Source: Candidatus Saccharibacteria bacterium UBA6575 (GTDB lineage: Bacteria; Patescibacteriota; Saccharimonadia; Saccharimonadales; Saccharimonadaceae). Taken from it: a stretch of 8,652 nucleotides of DNA. The stretch is from contig DJJF01000045.1 of assembly GCA_002434005.1 (NCBI GenBank), positions 9,492 to 18,143 on the forward strand, read 5' to 3'. The notes below the pieces were generated by a model that saw only the letters and a list, made by a program, of their open reading frames with translations, was not told the DNA's origin and made no database searches. Shown here piece after piece: positions 1 through 5,768 of this stretch (its first letter is position 1; each line of letters opens with the position of its first letter). The translations under genes and the position numbers were made by a program.

Positions 1-313
1 TGTAATCACTGTATGCGTATGTTTGACCGCTCGTCACAGGTATTTGATCAGACATCCATTTTGCATCACCGCTCTGATAGTTTGATACCGATACTGCCAG
101 GCTACGTGAACCAGTGTTTCCGTTTTGAGCGTAAGTAAATGTCGGAGTGTTTGATCCCCAACTGTTCGTTGACCAATTTGTAGGCTTGCCAGCGGATTCG
201 GTTTCGACCGAAGGATTTGCGAGCAAATTAACACTTTCGGCAGCCACAACGGCGGGCATGACAAGCAATGACACGAGAAGCAGGCTACAAATGATGTGAA
301 AAATCTTTTTCAT
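1..313 (-). CDS. Secreted protein with carbohydrate-binding-like N-terminal module (partial, 3' end beyond window)
   Basis: The frame is open from ATG at 313 to the window edge (104 codons), so only the N-terminus is seen. Residues 1-25 form a classic Sec signal peptide: KK at 2-3, a hydrophobic core at about 8-23 and a VVAA/ES cleavage site near residue 25. The mature part opens with NLLANPSVE, then a GKPTNW stretch (42-47) and a Ser/Thr/Asn-rich beta-type sequence. That opening is typical of galactose-binding-like/CBM4_9-type modules that precede catalytic domains such as polysaccharide deacetylases or glycoside hydrolases in exported proteins. The binding role is inferred from this pattern; the catalytic part, if any, is outside the window. 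A weak Shine-Dalgarno (AGGT) lies about ten bases before the ATG, and a promoter with a perfect -35 sits upstream. It is divergent from the beta-helix surface gene and may share its regulation. Confidence 0.8.
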   Translation of the reverse strand, partial: MKKIFHIICSLLLVSLLVMPAVVAAESVNLLANPSVETESAGKPTNWSTNSWGSNTPTFTYAQNGNTGSRSLAVSVSNYQSGDAKWMSDQIPVTSGQTYAYSDY

Positions 314-338
314 CGCAGTATTTACCTAAATTTTCATT

Positions 339-367
339 AGCATATACCCATAATGACGATATGTCAA
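339..367 (-). promoter_or_regulatory. Promoter for the secreted CBM-like protein
   Basis: On the minus strand, a perfect TTGACA (362-367) is followed after 17 bases by TATGCT (339-344, 4 of 6 matches to TATAAT). The predicted start of transcription is about 20 bases before the ATG at 313. The -35 lies next to a palindrome at 367-379, which could be an operator. Confidence 0.55.
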
Positions 368-379
368 CTATATTATAGT
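367..379. repeat. 13-bp palindrome between divergent promoters
   Basis: ACTATA-T-TATAGT is a perfect inverted repeat with a one-base centre. It abuts the -35 of the leftward promoter and lies about 50 bases upstream of the rightward promoter, a plausible position for an operator controlling one or both surface genes. It is AT-rich and short, so chance occurrence is possible. Confidence 0.35.
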
Positions 380-428
380 CTCCAGATCATTGATAATACG
401 TCATTAACAGATACGCGACAAAATCTAT

Positions 429-459
429 TTGCAATATATAAACATATGCGGTATACAAT
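429..459 (+). promoter_or_regulatory. Candidate promoter(s) for the beta-helix surface protein
   Basis: TTGCAA (429-434) is followed after 17 bases by TATACA (452-457); the overlapping TACAAT (454-459) is a better -10 but gives a 19-base spacer. A further GATAAT at 466-471 lies 12 bases before the ATG. No convincing Shine-Dalgarno precedes the ATG at 484, so the leader is short or nearly absent. Confidence 0.4.
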
Positions 460-483
460 TGGTAAGATAATAAAACAAACATT

Positions 484-1683
484 ATGAAAATACCTGCTTT
501 AGCTTCTTTATTTACACTTCAGCACCTAGCTGTGGTTGTGGGTGCGGTAGTTATTGTGGGTGGTGCCGGGGGCATTGTTCTTACTAATAAAGAGAAATTT
601 GGACTCGCGAAAGCGGATCCAGACCTGACAACTTCGATCTCAAGCGACCTAGAAGATACAACTACGTCACCTTCTACGGCGTCGAATAGTACAGAGAAAA
701 AGCAAGATGCCGCTAAGACCGATGCGGCAGCGAAACCCTCTACGGCAACCAAAGCGCCCGAGGCCGCCAAGAAAGCTCCAGCTAAGAATGGCGGTACTGG
801 CTCAACTCCTGCTCCAGGTCCTACCCCAGCACCTACGCCTGCCCCTTCTGGTAGTTGTCCAAACGCAGCACATACTCCTGGTGGTCCAGATGGTGCCGGA
901 GGCTGCTGGCCATATGCTGGTAACACGGGTGTTCCAGCTGGTACGGCATTATCTAATTACAGTGGTCCTTGTTCAATCTCTTCAAATACGGTCATTCAAA
1001 ATAAGACTGTTAACTGTGCGCTACAGATGTACAGTAATGCTTCGCTCACTATCAAGAATAGTGTTGTGAATGGCTTTATTGAAAACACCTATTCGAATGG
1101 CACAGGTAAACTCATAATTGAAGACAGCAACGTTAATGCCGGCGCTTGGTCAGACGGTGCTATTTGGGGATCGTATATCACAGCTAACCGAGTAAATGTA
1201 ACCGGTGGACAGCACAATGTGCACTGCGAAGATGCGTGTAATATTAGCAACTCTTGGCTGCACGATCAGTACAACCCGAACGGCGGCAGCTACCATAACA
1301 ATGCATTCCTGAGTAATGGTGGTACTAACATGACAGTCACTCACAATACCCTACACTGTACGGCTATTCTAAATGCAACCGACGGCGGTTGTACCGGCGA
1401 CTTGGTACTACTTGGTGACTTCGCTCCAATCACGTATGTATCTGTACAGTCGAACCTATTTATGGCAAACAACTCATCTATCTCCTACTGTACCTATGGT
1501 GGTTGGACACCTGGCAAGCCATATCCAAACGCCCATCATGTGGTGTATCAGAATAATGTCTTCCAACGCGGGGCAAATGGTAAGTGTGGTGTATATGGTG
1601 CGGTCACATCCTTCCAGGTTGGTGCTGCTGGTAACGTTTGGCAAAACAATAAGTGGTCAGACGGTACTATTCTAAATCCATAG
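484..1683 (+). CDS. Membrane-anchored right-handed parallel beta-helix surface protein
   Basis: A 399-residue extracytoplasmic protein. Residues 14-34 form one strongly hydrophobic segment without a lipobox or obvious signal-peptidase site, so it is probably an N-terminal anchor. Residues 45-124 are a low-complexity Thr/Ser, then Ala/Lys and finally Pro/Ala/Thr spacer, as used to cross a cell wall. From Cys125 on, the sequence has short beta rungs rich in Asn, Gly, Val and Ile (for example LTIKNSVVNG at 188-197 and the N-V-F/N-L-F turns), the look of pectate-lyase-like right-handed beta-helix repeats. Similar 'GNTGVPAGT...GPC' openings occur in exported beta-helix proteins of Actinobacteria. 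Ten cysteines (125, 141, 163, 178, 248, 252, 292, 303, 336, 368), all outside the anchor, suggest disulfides. It could bind or cleave polysaccharide; I see no assignable catalytic set. There is no LPXTG motif. Confidence 0.85.
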   Translation: MKIPALASLFTLQHLAVVVGAVVIVGGAGGIVLTNKEKFGLAKADPDLTTSISSDLEDTTTSPSTASNSTEKKQDAAKTDAAAKPSTATKAPEAAKKAPAKNGGTGSTPAPGPTPAPTPAPSGSCPNAAHTPGGPDGAGGCWPYAGNTGVPAGTALSNYSGPCSISSNTVIQNKTVNCALQMYSNASLTIKNSVVNGFIENTYSNGTGKLIIEDSNVNAGAWSDGAIWGSYITANRVNVTGGQHNVHCEDACNISNSWLHDQYNPNGGSYHNNAFLSNGGTNMTVTHNTLHCTAILNATDGGCTGDLVLLGDFAPITYVSVQSNLFMANNSSISYCTYGGWTPGKPYPNAHHVVYQNNVFQRGANGKCGVYGAVTSFQVGAAGNVWQNNKWSDGTILNP

Positions 1684-1717
1684 CTGTTTATTACTTCTCA
1701 CAGCCTGAAAATAGTAA

Positions 1718-2587
1718 TTACGAATCTGATTGCAGCCAGTTGTAGGCGATTTTAAGTTGTTCGCGACCACGCCTAGATCCAACAGTGGCATGCCCACCGC
1801 TAACACGCATGATCGCTACGTTACTATCAGAAAGATTGCGAGAAAGCTCACTTGGTTTGAATAAAGGATCGGATGTTCCTATGAACACAGCCACATCCTT
1901 AGAATCAGCGAGTTCCTTTACTTCGTCGACAAGATCGAATGAGAGTGCGGCATCGAGATCATTCAAAAGATCACCTCGCAGCAGTGAACCAAGCATAAAC
2001 GAGCTAACTTCAGTGGATGACCTAAAATTACCATAGTCAAAGGGATTAGACTTAGCGGATGCGAGGGCTAGCCTGCATAGTATTCGTGCGCGGCGCGCTT
2101 TGATACCAATGCCGAGCTGTTCGCTATTTAGCCCAAACGGCATAACAAGGGCTAGCTTGTTAAAAAGATCTTTATTTTCGCTTACGGCTCGAATGCCAGG
2201 TGCTCCACCCTGAGAGCGAGCGATCATATCCATAGAAGTAAATGAGTTTCCCCCGATTCTACTCGCATTGATTTTCTTTAGACCCTCAATTGCTACGAGT
2301 TCGGGCACCTCTGCGGCGATACGTTCGATATTCACTGGAGTAAGTTCGAGCTCTCCCCTAAACGGTAAGATGGGGCTAATAACATTTGCCCCAAGGATTG
2401 CTGGCGCTACGGCAGCCGAGTAACTACCCTCGCCTATCCCGTTAAGATTGAGCACTGGAGGCGTATTTGAATCAGGATTAATTGAGTCGTATGTGGTAAC
2501 TGCATACGAGCGGGCTGCTCCGTTAATGGTCGTATTCCACGTAAGTTTGGATTCAGCGACTCTTTCCTTAGTTTTGAGCAGCTTCAT
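1718..2587 (-). CDS. Alpha/beta hydrolase (serine hydrolase fold), substrate unknown
   Basis: A 289-residue protein with the order of elements expected of an alpha/beta hydrolase. A strand-loop PPVLNLNGIGEG (43-54) is where the oxyanion loop normally lies, the nucleophile elbow is ARSQGG with Ser125, the acid is Asp240 in VFIGTSDPLF, and His266 lies in RVSGGHATVG. The length is usual for the superfamily. The elbow has Ala where Gly is normal two residues before the serine. There is no signal peptide, so it is cytoplasmic; it may be an esterase, peptidase or C-C hydrolase, which cannot be settled from sequence. It starts at ATG 2587, only 9 bases after the stop of the helix-turn-helix gene and without a Shine-Dalgarno, so it is probably co-transcribed and perhaps coupled. 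It converges on the beta-helix gene with 34 bases between stops. Confidence 0.85.
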   Translation of the reverse strand: MKLLKTKERVAESKLTWNTTINGAARSYAVTTYDSINPDSNTPPVLNLNGIGEGSYSAAVAPAILGANVISPILPFRGELELTPVNIERIAAEVPELVAIEGLKKINASRIGGNSFTSMDMIARSQGGAPGIRAVSENKDLFNKLALVMPFGLNSEQLGIGIKARRARILCRLALASAKSNPFDYGNFRSSTEVSSFMLGSLLRGDLLNDLDAALSFDLVDEVKELADSKDVAVFIGTSDPLFKPSELSRNLSDSNVAIMRVSGGHATVGSRRGREQLKIAYNWLQSDS

Positions 2588-2596
2588 AACTTTGGG

Positions 2597-2890
2597 TTAT
2601 ACAGAGTCGTCTAATTGACTAATATTCTTAGTCCAGTATTCGTGTGCCGCTTGTTTTGTTACCCCCCCTAGTTCTAGTCCGATGGCAGCCCAGGTAATTT
2701 TATGTTCACGAGCTAACTTAACGAGGAGCGCCCGCCTAATATCTGCGCTCTTGCTATTTGCGTCGGAGTCGGCCAACGCCTCTTTTAACACTTCGAGTGG
2801 AGCGCCATTTGCGAGCGCCCGCCTAATATCTTCAATGATTGCTTCGTCATAAGGTTGAAGTTTACCTGGATCTTTTTCGCGTGAACTCAT
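2597..2890 (-). CDS. Small helix-turn-helix DNA-binding protein
   Basis: A 97-residue soluble, charged, mostly helical protein. Residues about 63-86 (HKITWAAIGLELGGVTKQAAHEYW) match the homeodomain-like pattern 'TWAxIGxxLGVTxQAAHxxW' found in small actinobacterial and CPR regulators and in sigma-factor-like HTHs. An extra Gly sits in the turn between the two helices and is encoded in a seven-G run. A longer reading from TTG at 2926 is possible, but that TTG lies in the apparent -35 element, so the ATG at 2890 is preferred. The segment DIRRAL occurs twice (21-26 and 50-55), encoded by a 19-base exact repeat. It leads a two-gene unit with the alpha/beta hydrolase and may regulate it; the target is not visible. 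Confidence 0.75.
   Translation of the reverse strand: MSSREKDPGKLQPYDEAIIEDIRRALANGAPLEVLKEALADSDANSKSADIRRALLVKLAREHKITWAAIGLELGGVTKQAAHEYWTKNISQLDDSV
2726..2831. repeat. 19-base direct repeat inside the HTH gene
   Basis: The same 19 bases occur at 2726-2744 and 2813-2831 (core GCGCCCGCCTAATATC). The offset is 87 bases, a multiple of three, and both copies encode DIRRAL in the same frame on the minus strand. Recombination between them would remove 29 codons in frame. Confidence 0.85.
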
Positions 2891-2897
2891 AAATGCA

Positions 2898-2926
2898 ATA
2901 ATGCCAGTATGACTCGCGCGTCGCAA
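2898..2926 (-). promoter_or_regulatory. Promoter of the HTH-hydrolase unit, leaderless geometry
   Basis: On the minus strand, TTGCGA (2921-2926) and CATTAT (2898-2903) are separated by exactly 17 bases. Seven bases separate the -10 from the ATG at 2890, so transcription would start at or next to the start codon. There is no Shine-Dalgarno. Each hexamer matches consensus at 4 of 6 positions; the spacing is the stronger evidence. Confidence 0.45.
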
Positions 2927-2968
2927 GCATAAGCAGTGATCATAAAACTACGTTGTTACGACATTATT

Positions 2969-2996
2969 TTGTAGGTATATCCAAGAATGGTATAAC
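2969..2996 (+). promoter_or_regulatory. Extended -10 promoter of the three-helix membrane protein gene
   Basis: TGG-TATAAC (2988-2996) is an extended -10 with 5 of 6 matches. A weak TTGTAG at 2969-2974 lies 16 bases upstream. The predicted leader is about 60 bases and holds two small stems: AGGC/GCCT around 3006-3017 and ACCGA/TCGGT at 3024-3035. Confidence 0.5.
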
Positions 2997-3049
2997 TACG
3001 CTCATAGGCTACGGCCTCGCCATACCGATTTCGGTGATGATTCAACTAC

Positions 3050-3057
3050 GGAAGGTG
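3050..3057 (+). promoter_or_regulatory. Strong Shine-Dalgarno fixing the start at 3063
   Basis: GGAAGGTG lies 5-7 bases before the ATG. It is among the best ribosome binding sites in the window, whereas several neighbouring genes have none. Confidence 0.75.
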
Positions 3058-3062
3058 TACAA

Positions 3063-3350
3063 ATGATCGAGTGGATCGGATTCGTCGCTCTGAACTTTGC
3101 TGCTGCGTTCATCATGTATTTGCTCGGAGTGATCGCACATGGTCACCGCGGACAGAAGAACACGCTGGTGGTAATCATGATGTTCATCACCGGATACTGC
3201 GTCGCTTTAGTCCTGGCGATGCTCGATATCTGGGATGTTGTCGGCAATTTTGGGTTCTTCATCGCAGTACCCATAATCCTAGGCCTCGGAATGGGTTGGC
3301 GCAAGTACCCACGTTTGCATGACAAGCGATTTGGCGCGCATATGCCGTGA
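3063..3350 (+). CDS. Small three-helix membrane protein, function unknown
   Basis: A 95-residue protein with three predicted membrane helices at about 4-25, 34-54 and 58-78. A short His/Arg/Gly/Lys-rich loop (HGHRGQK, 26-32) joins the first two, and the tail is basic (RKYPRLHDKRF, 80-90). By the positive-inside rule, that loop and the C-terminus should both be cytoplasmic only if the helix count or topology differs, so the topology is uncertain. No family is recognised. The gene stands alone on the plus strand, with its own promoter, a strong Shine-Dalgarno and two hairpins after its stop. Its codons look more GC-rich than those of its neighbours, which may indicate a different origin. Confidence 0.7.
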   Translation: MIEWIGFVALNFAAAFIMYLLGVIAHGHRGQKNTLVVIMMFITGYCVALVLAMLDIWDVVGNFGFFIAVPIILGLGMGWRKYPRLHDKRFGAHMP

Positions 3351-3359
3351 CCTCTCTAT

Positions 3360-3390
3360 TACCTTCTTAGCATCGATGACTAGGAAGGTA
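3360..3390. repeat. 11-bp stem-loop just after the three-helix protein gene
   Basis: TACCTTCTTAG and CTAGGAAGGTA pair over 11 positions, with one G-U in the plus-strand RNA, around a nine-base loop CATCGATGA. No T-run follows, so it is not by itself an intrinsic terminator. It may protect the 3' end of the mRNA or act together with the next hairpin. Confidence 0.65.
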
Positions 3391-3450
3391 AAACGCCGCA
3401 GCATGGATTGAGACTTTCGCTCTCTCCTCTGGCTGCGGCTATTTTATTTA
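3391..3450. terminator. Probable bidirectional terminator between convergent genes
   Basis: GCCGCAGC (3395-3402) and GCTGCGGC (3432-3439) form a perfect eight-base GC-rich stem. The plus strand continues with TATTTTATTTA, and on the minus strand the stem is followed by GTTTT. The 29-base loop contains a smaller GAGA/TCTC stem (3410-3413 with 3421-3424). It lies between the stops of the facing genes at 3350 and 3459. The large loop is unusual for an intrinsic terminator. Confidence 0.6.
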
Positions 3451-3458
3451 CTGGCACG

Positions 3459-3752
3459 TTAGTCGTTAGAGTTGTCGTTTGATGCGAGTACCGATGCATG
3501 CCATTCCTTCAGAAAGTCCTGCGTACCCATTTCGTGTACCTTGCCCCATATTTCGCTTAATCGCCGCTCAACTTCTTCGCGCTTAAGACCTGATTCTTCA
3601 GTGATGATGTCGGCTAGCACCTTGCCCTTTGCAGCTACCCAGGCATTTCCATGACAATCCGTCCTACTCTGAATGATGAGATCGTATACGAACCAGCCGT
3701 AGTTTAACTCAAAGTCATTCATGGGTGGATTAGGAATTTCAGGATTCGTCAT
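3459..3752 (-). CDS. Conserved-looking hypothetical protein, 97 residues
   Basis: No family is recognised. The protein is soluble and mainly helical: an N-terminal NDFELNYGWFVYDLI segment (12-26), a helix pair at about 43-72 (LADIITEESGLKREEVERRL) and an Asn/Asp/Ser-rich C-terminus. The start is taken as ATG 3752; an in-frame codon at 3770 would lengthen it by six residues. The ATG overlaps the end of the upstream gene by 14 bases and is preceded by GA-rich sequence from the upstream acidic-tail codons that can serve as a Shine-Dalgarno, so translation is probably coupled. It shares the string NYGWxV with its upstream partner. The downstream hairpin at 3395-3439 would end its transcript. Confidence 0.65.
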   Translation of the reverse strand: MTNPEIPNPPMNDFELNYGWFVYDLIIQSRTDCHGNAWVAAKGKVLADIITEESGLKREEVERRLSEIWGKVHEMGTQDFLKEWHASVLASNDNSND

Positions 3753-4251
3753 CTTCGTCCTCATCCTCATCTTCGGTTCGCTCTACTCGCCAGCCATAGT
3801 TCCGATAATCTTGGCCGACTTTTTGAGCGTGGGTTAATATACGTACAAGTGCGGTACGGCTTAAGTCGTGTGCAGATACAGATAATATGTAACCAGCATC
3901 GTCACCGTCAATGGATTTGATAAAGTCCGTCAGCACGCTATCTAATACCTCGTCCCACAGTGCATTATGTGGCGAAAGTTCATCAGCACTGACTCCGTAT
4001 CCGTGTGCCATTGCTATGTACTGCATCTCATCCATAACGTCACTAGGTACAAGCAGACGACCTTTGTCCGCGCTTTCAGCGGCATAGCTGTCTCTTAGAG
4101 TATTTGGATATTTATCATTACGCTCCTTAGCATCATGAACGGCTATGAGTGAATCGACACTACGAGCGAATTTTTGAGCGTAAAACAGTGTTCCATTTCC
4201 CATGTAACGCGGAATCGGCAGTACATCTTGTGATTCGTTTTTCATCGTCAT
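3739..4251 (-). CDS. Hypothetical protein with acidic C-terminal tail
   Basis: A soluble protein of 170 residues from the first ATG (4251), or 168 from ATG 4245. The reading frame extends back to a TTG at 4350, but that stretch is Cys/Arg-rich and unlike coding sequence. No signal peptide or membrane helix is visible. The body is helical with an SDVMDEMQYIAMAHGYGVSADEL region (70-92) and an NYGWRVE string near 151-157. It ends in a run of ten Asp/Glu residues and Ser (160-170), encoded by a GAT/GAA/GAG/GAC repeat. Acidic tails occur in nucleic-acid mimics and in proteins that bind basic partners, but no function can be assigned. There is no Shine-Dalgarno. A weak -10-like TACAGT (4259-4264) lies seven bases before the ATG. 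It overlaps the following gene, so the two probably act together. Confidence 0.65.
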   Translation of the reverse strand: MTMKNESQDVLPIPRYMGNGTLFYAQKFARSVDSLIAVHDAKERNDKYPNTLRDSYAAESADKGRLLVPSDVMDEMQYIAMAHGYGVSADELSPHNALWDEVLDSVLTDFIKSIDGDDAGYILSVSAHDLSRTALVRILTHAQKVGQDYRNYGWRVERTEDEDEDEDDES

Positions 4252-4327
4252 TGCAAATACTGTAACGGTAAATCGGTATGATTGTAAGCATGAGCAGTAC
4301 TTTAATCGTGAAGCTGCTACAGCAACG

Positions 4328-4361
4328 CGCCAAGACACGGATTTCCTCAAGCGACTTGGCG
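4328..4361. repeat. Inverted repeat in the gap between two minus-strand units
   Basis: CGCCAAG (4328-4334) and CTTGGCG (4355-4361) make a perfect seven-base stem with a 20-base loop. It lies between the stop of the exporter gene (4408) and the start of the next gene (4251). No T-run follows on the minus strand, so a terminator role is only possible, not shown. Confidence 0.35.
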
Positions 4362-4407
4362 AAATTTCGTTTGAATAGTCAGCTAAATAAACGGTGAAGA
4401 CTAACTA

Positions 4408-5766
4408 TTACCTGTCTGATTCGTGCACCAAACCGTTTCGAATACCGATAGCGGAGGTAACTCCACCAATTATCAGGAGTGCTGCGCAAACAGTGATGCC
4501 GATTCGAAATCCGTTTAAATCGACACTCGTGCCGATAAGCAGCCCAATCACCGCTACGGCAAGTAGCCCGGCGATACGAGCTACGGCATTATTTACTGCT
4601 GAGCCTATGCCAGCTTGTTTGGATTGGATCGAACCTAATATGGCGGATGTCAGTGGTGCAACTGTGACTGTGAGTCCGAGTCCAAATAGTAAGATTCCTG
4701 GCAAAAGCTCAGTCCAGTAATTTGCTGGCATGTTGACACCACTCATGTACAGCGTGCCCAGCCCAGCGATCACGGGGCCGGCTGCCATAAACCAGCGGGG
4801 GCCGTACTTGCCAGATAGCGCACCAAATCTGGATGACAAGAAGAACATGATTATTGTAACTGGTAGTGACGCTAAGCCAGCTAATGTTGCTGTGAATCCA
4901 GCTACTTGCTGTAAGAATATAACGAGTAAGAATCCTTGTAGTGCCAAGGCTGCATATATAAAGAATGTCGCAACGTTTCCAACACTGAAGTTCTGGGATT
5001 TAAACAGGCCAAGCGGCAGCATAGGTTGTTCGGCGTGCCGTTCGTGCAGTATGAATATAATTAACGCGACAATACCGCCTAGTCCCGTGCCCCACACTGC
5101 CGGGTGCGCAAAGCCAAAGTTGCCTTGTTCGATCAGCGCATACACGATACCGCCTAGTCCAAGCGCACCAAGTACAATTCCAGTAATGTCTACCTTCTTT
5201 CGCTCAGCGTGTTCGTCCTCTACGTTTAATCGGCTCACAAAAATCAGTGCAGCAACGATTGGCAGTACGTTAATGGCGAATACTAATCGCCAAGAAAATA
5301 GGTCAACGAGCAACCCTCCGACTAATGGTCCAATAATGAATGCCATGCCAGTCCATGCAGTCCACTGCCCGATTGCTTTTGCCTGAGCTGTACCAGTGTG
5401 CGTGCTTATGATGAGCGCGAGCGAACTTGGTACAAGTAGTGCACCGGCAATTCCTTGTAAACCACGTGCGATTACCAGGAATTCGGCAGTTGGTGCGACC
5501 GCGCATAGCAGTGATGTAACTAAGAACCCTAGCAGCCCTACGGTAAGAATCTTCTTGCGGCCAAAGATATCACTCAGCGATCCGGCGGCTAATATCAACG
5601 AGCCTAAAGTGATTAGGTAGGCATTATTCACCCACTGCTGCGTAAGCAGTCCACCCCCAAGTTGCTCGCTGATTTGCGGCAACGCCACGCCAACGACCGA
5701 ACCGTCCAGAAATGCGACGAAGCTGGCGAGTATGGCGATGAAGAGAACAAGATGGTTTTTAGTCAT
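4408..5766 (-). CDS. Major facilitator superfamily exporter, DHA2 (14-helix) type
   Basis: A 452-residue integral membrane protein that should export small molecules, probably drugs or toxic metabolites, by proton antiport. Features of the DHA2 family are clear: an acidic residue in the first helix (FLDGSVVGVALPQI, Asp21), motif A in the first cytoplasmic loop (GSLSDIFGRKK, 62-72), the fourth-helix Arg101 in ARGLQGIAGALLVPSS, and the antiporter motif C GPLVGG (146-151). The number of hydrophobic segments fits 14 helices. An in-frame GTG at 5772 exists, but the Shine-Dalgarno AAGAGGT overlaps it, so ATG 5766 is the start. It lies two bases after the TGA of the preceding gene, hence translationally coupled. 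Substrate is not predictable. It is the only named metabolic or transport function in its operon. Confidence 0.93.
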   Translation of the reverse strand: MTKNHLVLFIAILASFVAFLDGSVVGVALPQISEQLGGGLLTQQWVNNAYLITLGSLILAAGSLSDIFGRKKILTVGLLGFLVTSLLCAVAPTAEFLVIARGLQGIAGALLVPSSLALIISTHTGTAQAKAIGQWTAWTGMAFIIGPLVGGLLVDLFSWRLVFAINVLPIVAALIFVSRLNVEDEHAERKKVDITGIVLGALGLGGIVYALIEQGNFGFAHPAVWGTGLGGIVALIIFILHERHAEQPMLPLGLFKSQNFSVGNVATFFIYAALALQGFLLVIFLQQVAGFTATLAGLASLPVTIIMFFLSSRFGALSGKYGPRWFMAAGPVIAGLGTLYMSGVNMPANYWTELLPGILLFGLGLTVTVAPLTSAILGSIQSKQAGIGSAVNNAVARIAGLLAVAVIGLLIGTSVDLNGFRIGITVCAALLIIGGVTSAIGIRNGLVHESDR

Positions 5767-5768
5767 GC

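Noticed and set aside
34..264. Minus-strand 76-codon frame
   Set aside because: It overlaps the secreted-protein frame from ATG 313, which has a clear signal peptide and promoter; the other frame has no domain-like sequence.
519..1069. Long frames on both strands inside the beta-helix gene
   Set aside because: They come from the low-complexity Ala/Pro/Lys coding region and give Leu/Arg/Pro- or Ala/Gly/Val-rich translations without recognisable structure.
1684..1717. Possible terminator between the convergent beta-helix and hydrolase genes
   Set aside because: Only a six-pair AT-rich stem (ATTACT/AGTAAT) with a 17-base loop and no T-run is present.
4252..4350. N-terminal extension of the acidic-tail protein from TTG 4350
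   Set aside because: The added residues are Cys/Arg/Ser-rich and unlike the rest; ATG 4251 is the first ATG.
4290..4397. 35-residue plus-strand ORF with TATGAT seven bases before its ATG
   Set aside because: There is no -35, no Shine-Dalgarno and no recognisable sequence; it lies in the gap between two minus-strand units and overlaps the GC hairpin.
4730..5386. 218-codon plus-strand frame opposite the exporter
   Set aside because: It is the mirror of hydrophobic codons in the DHA2 exporter, which has all family motifs on the minus strand.
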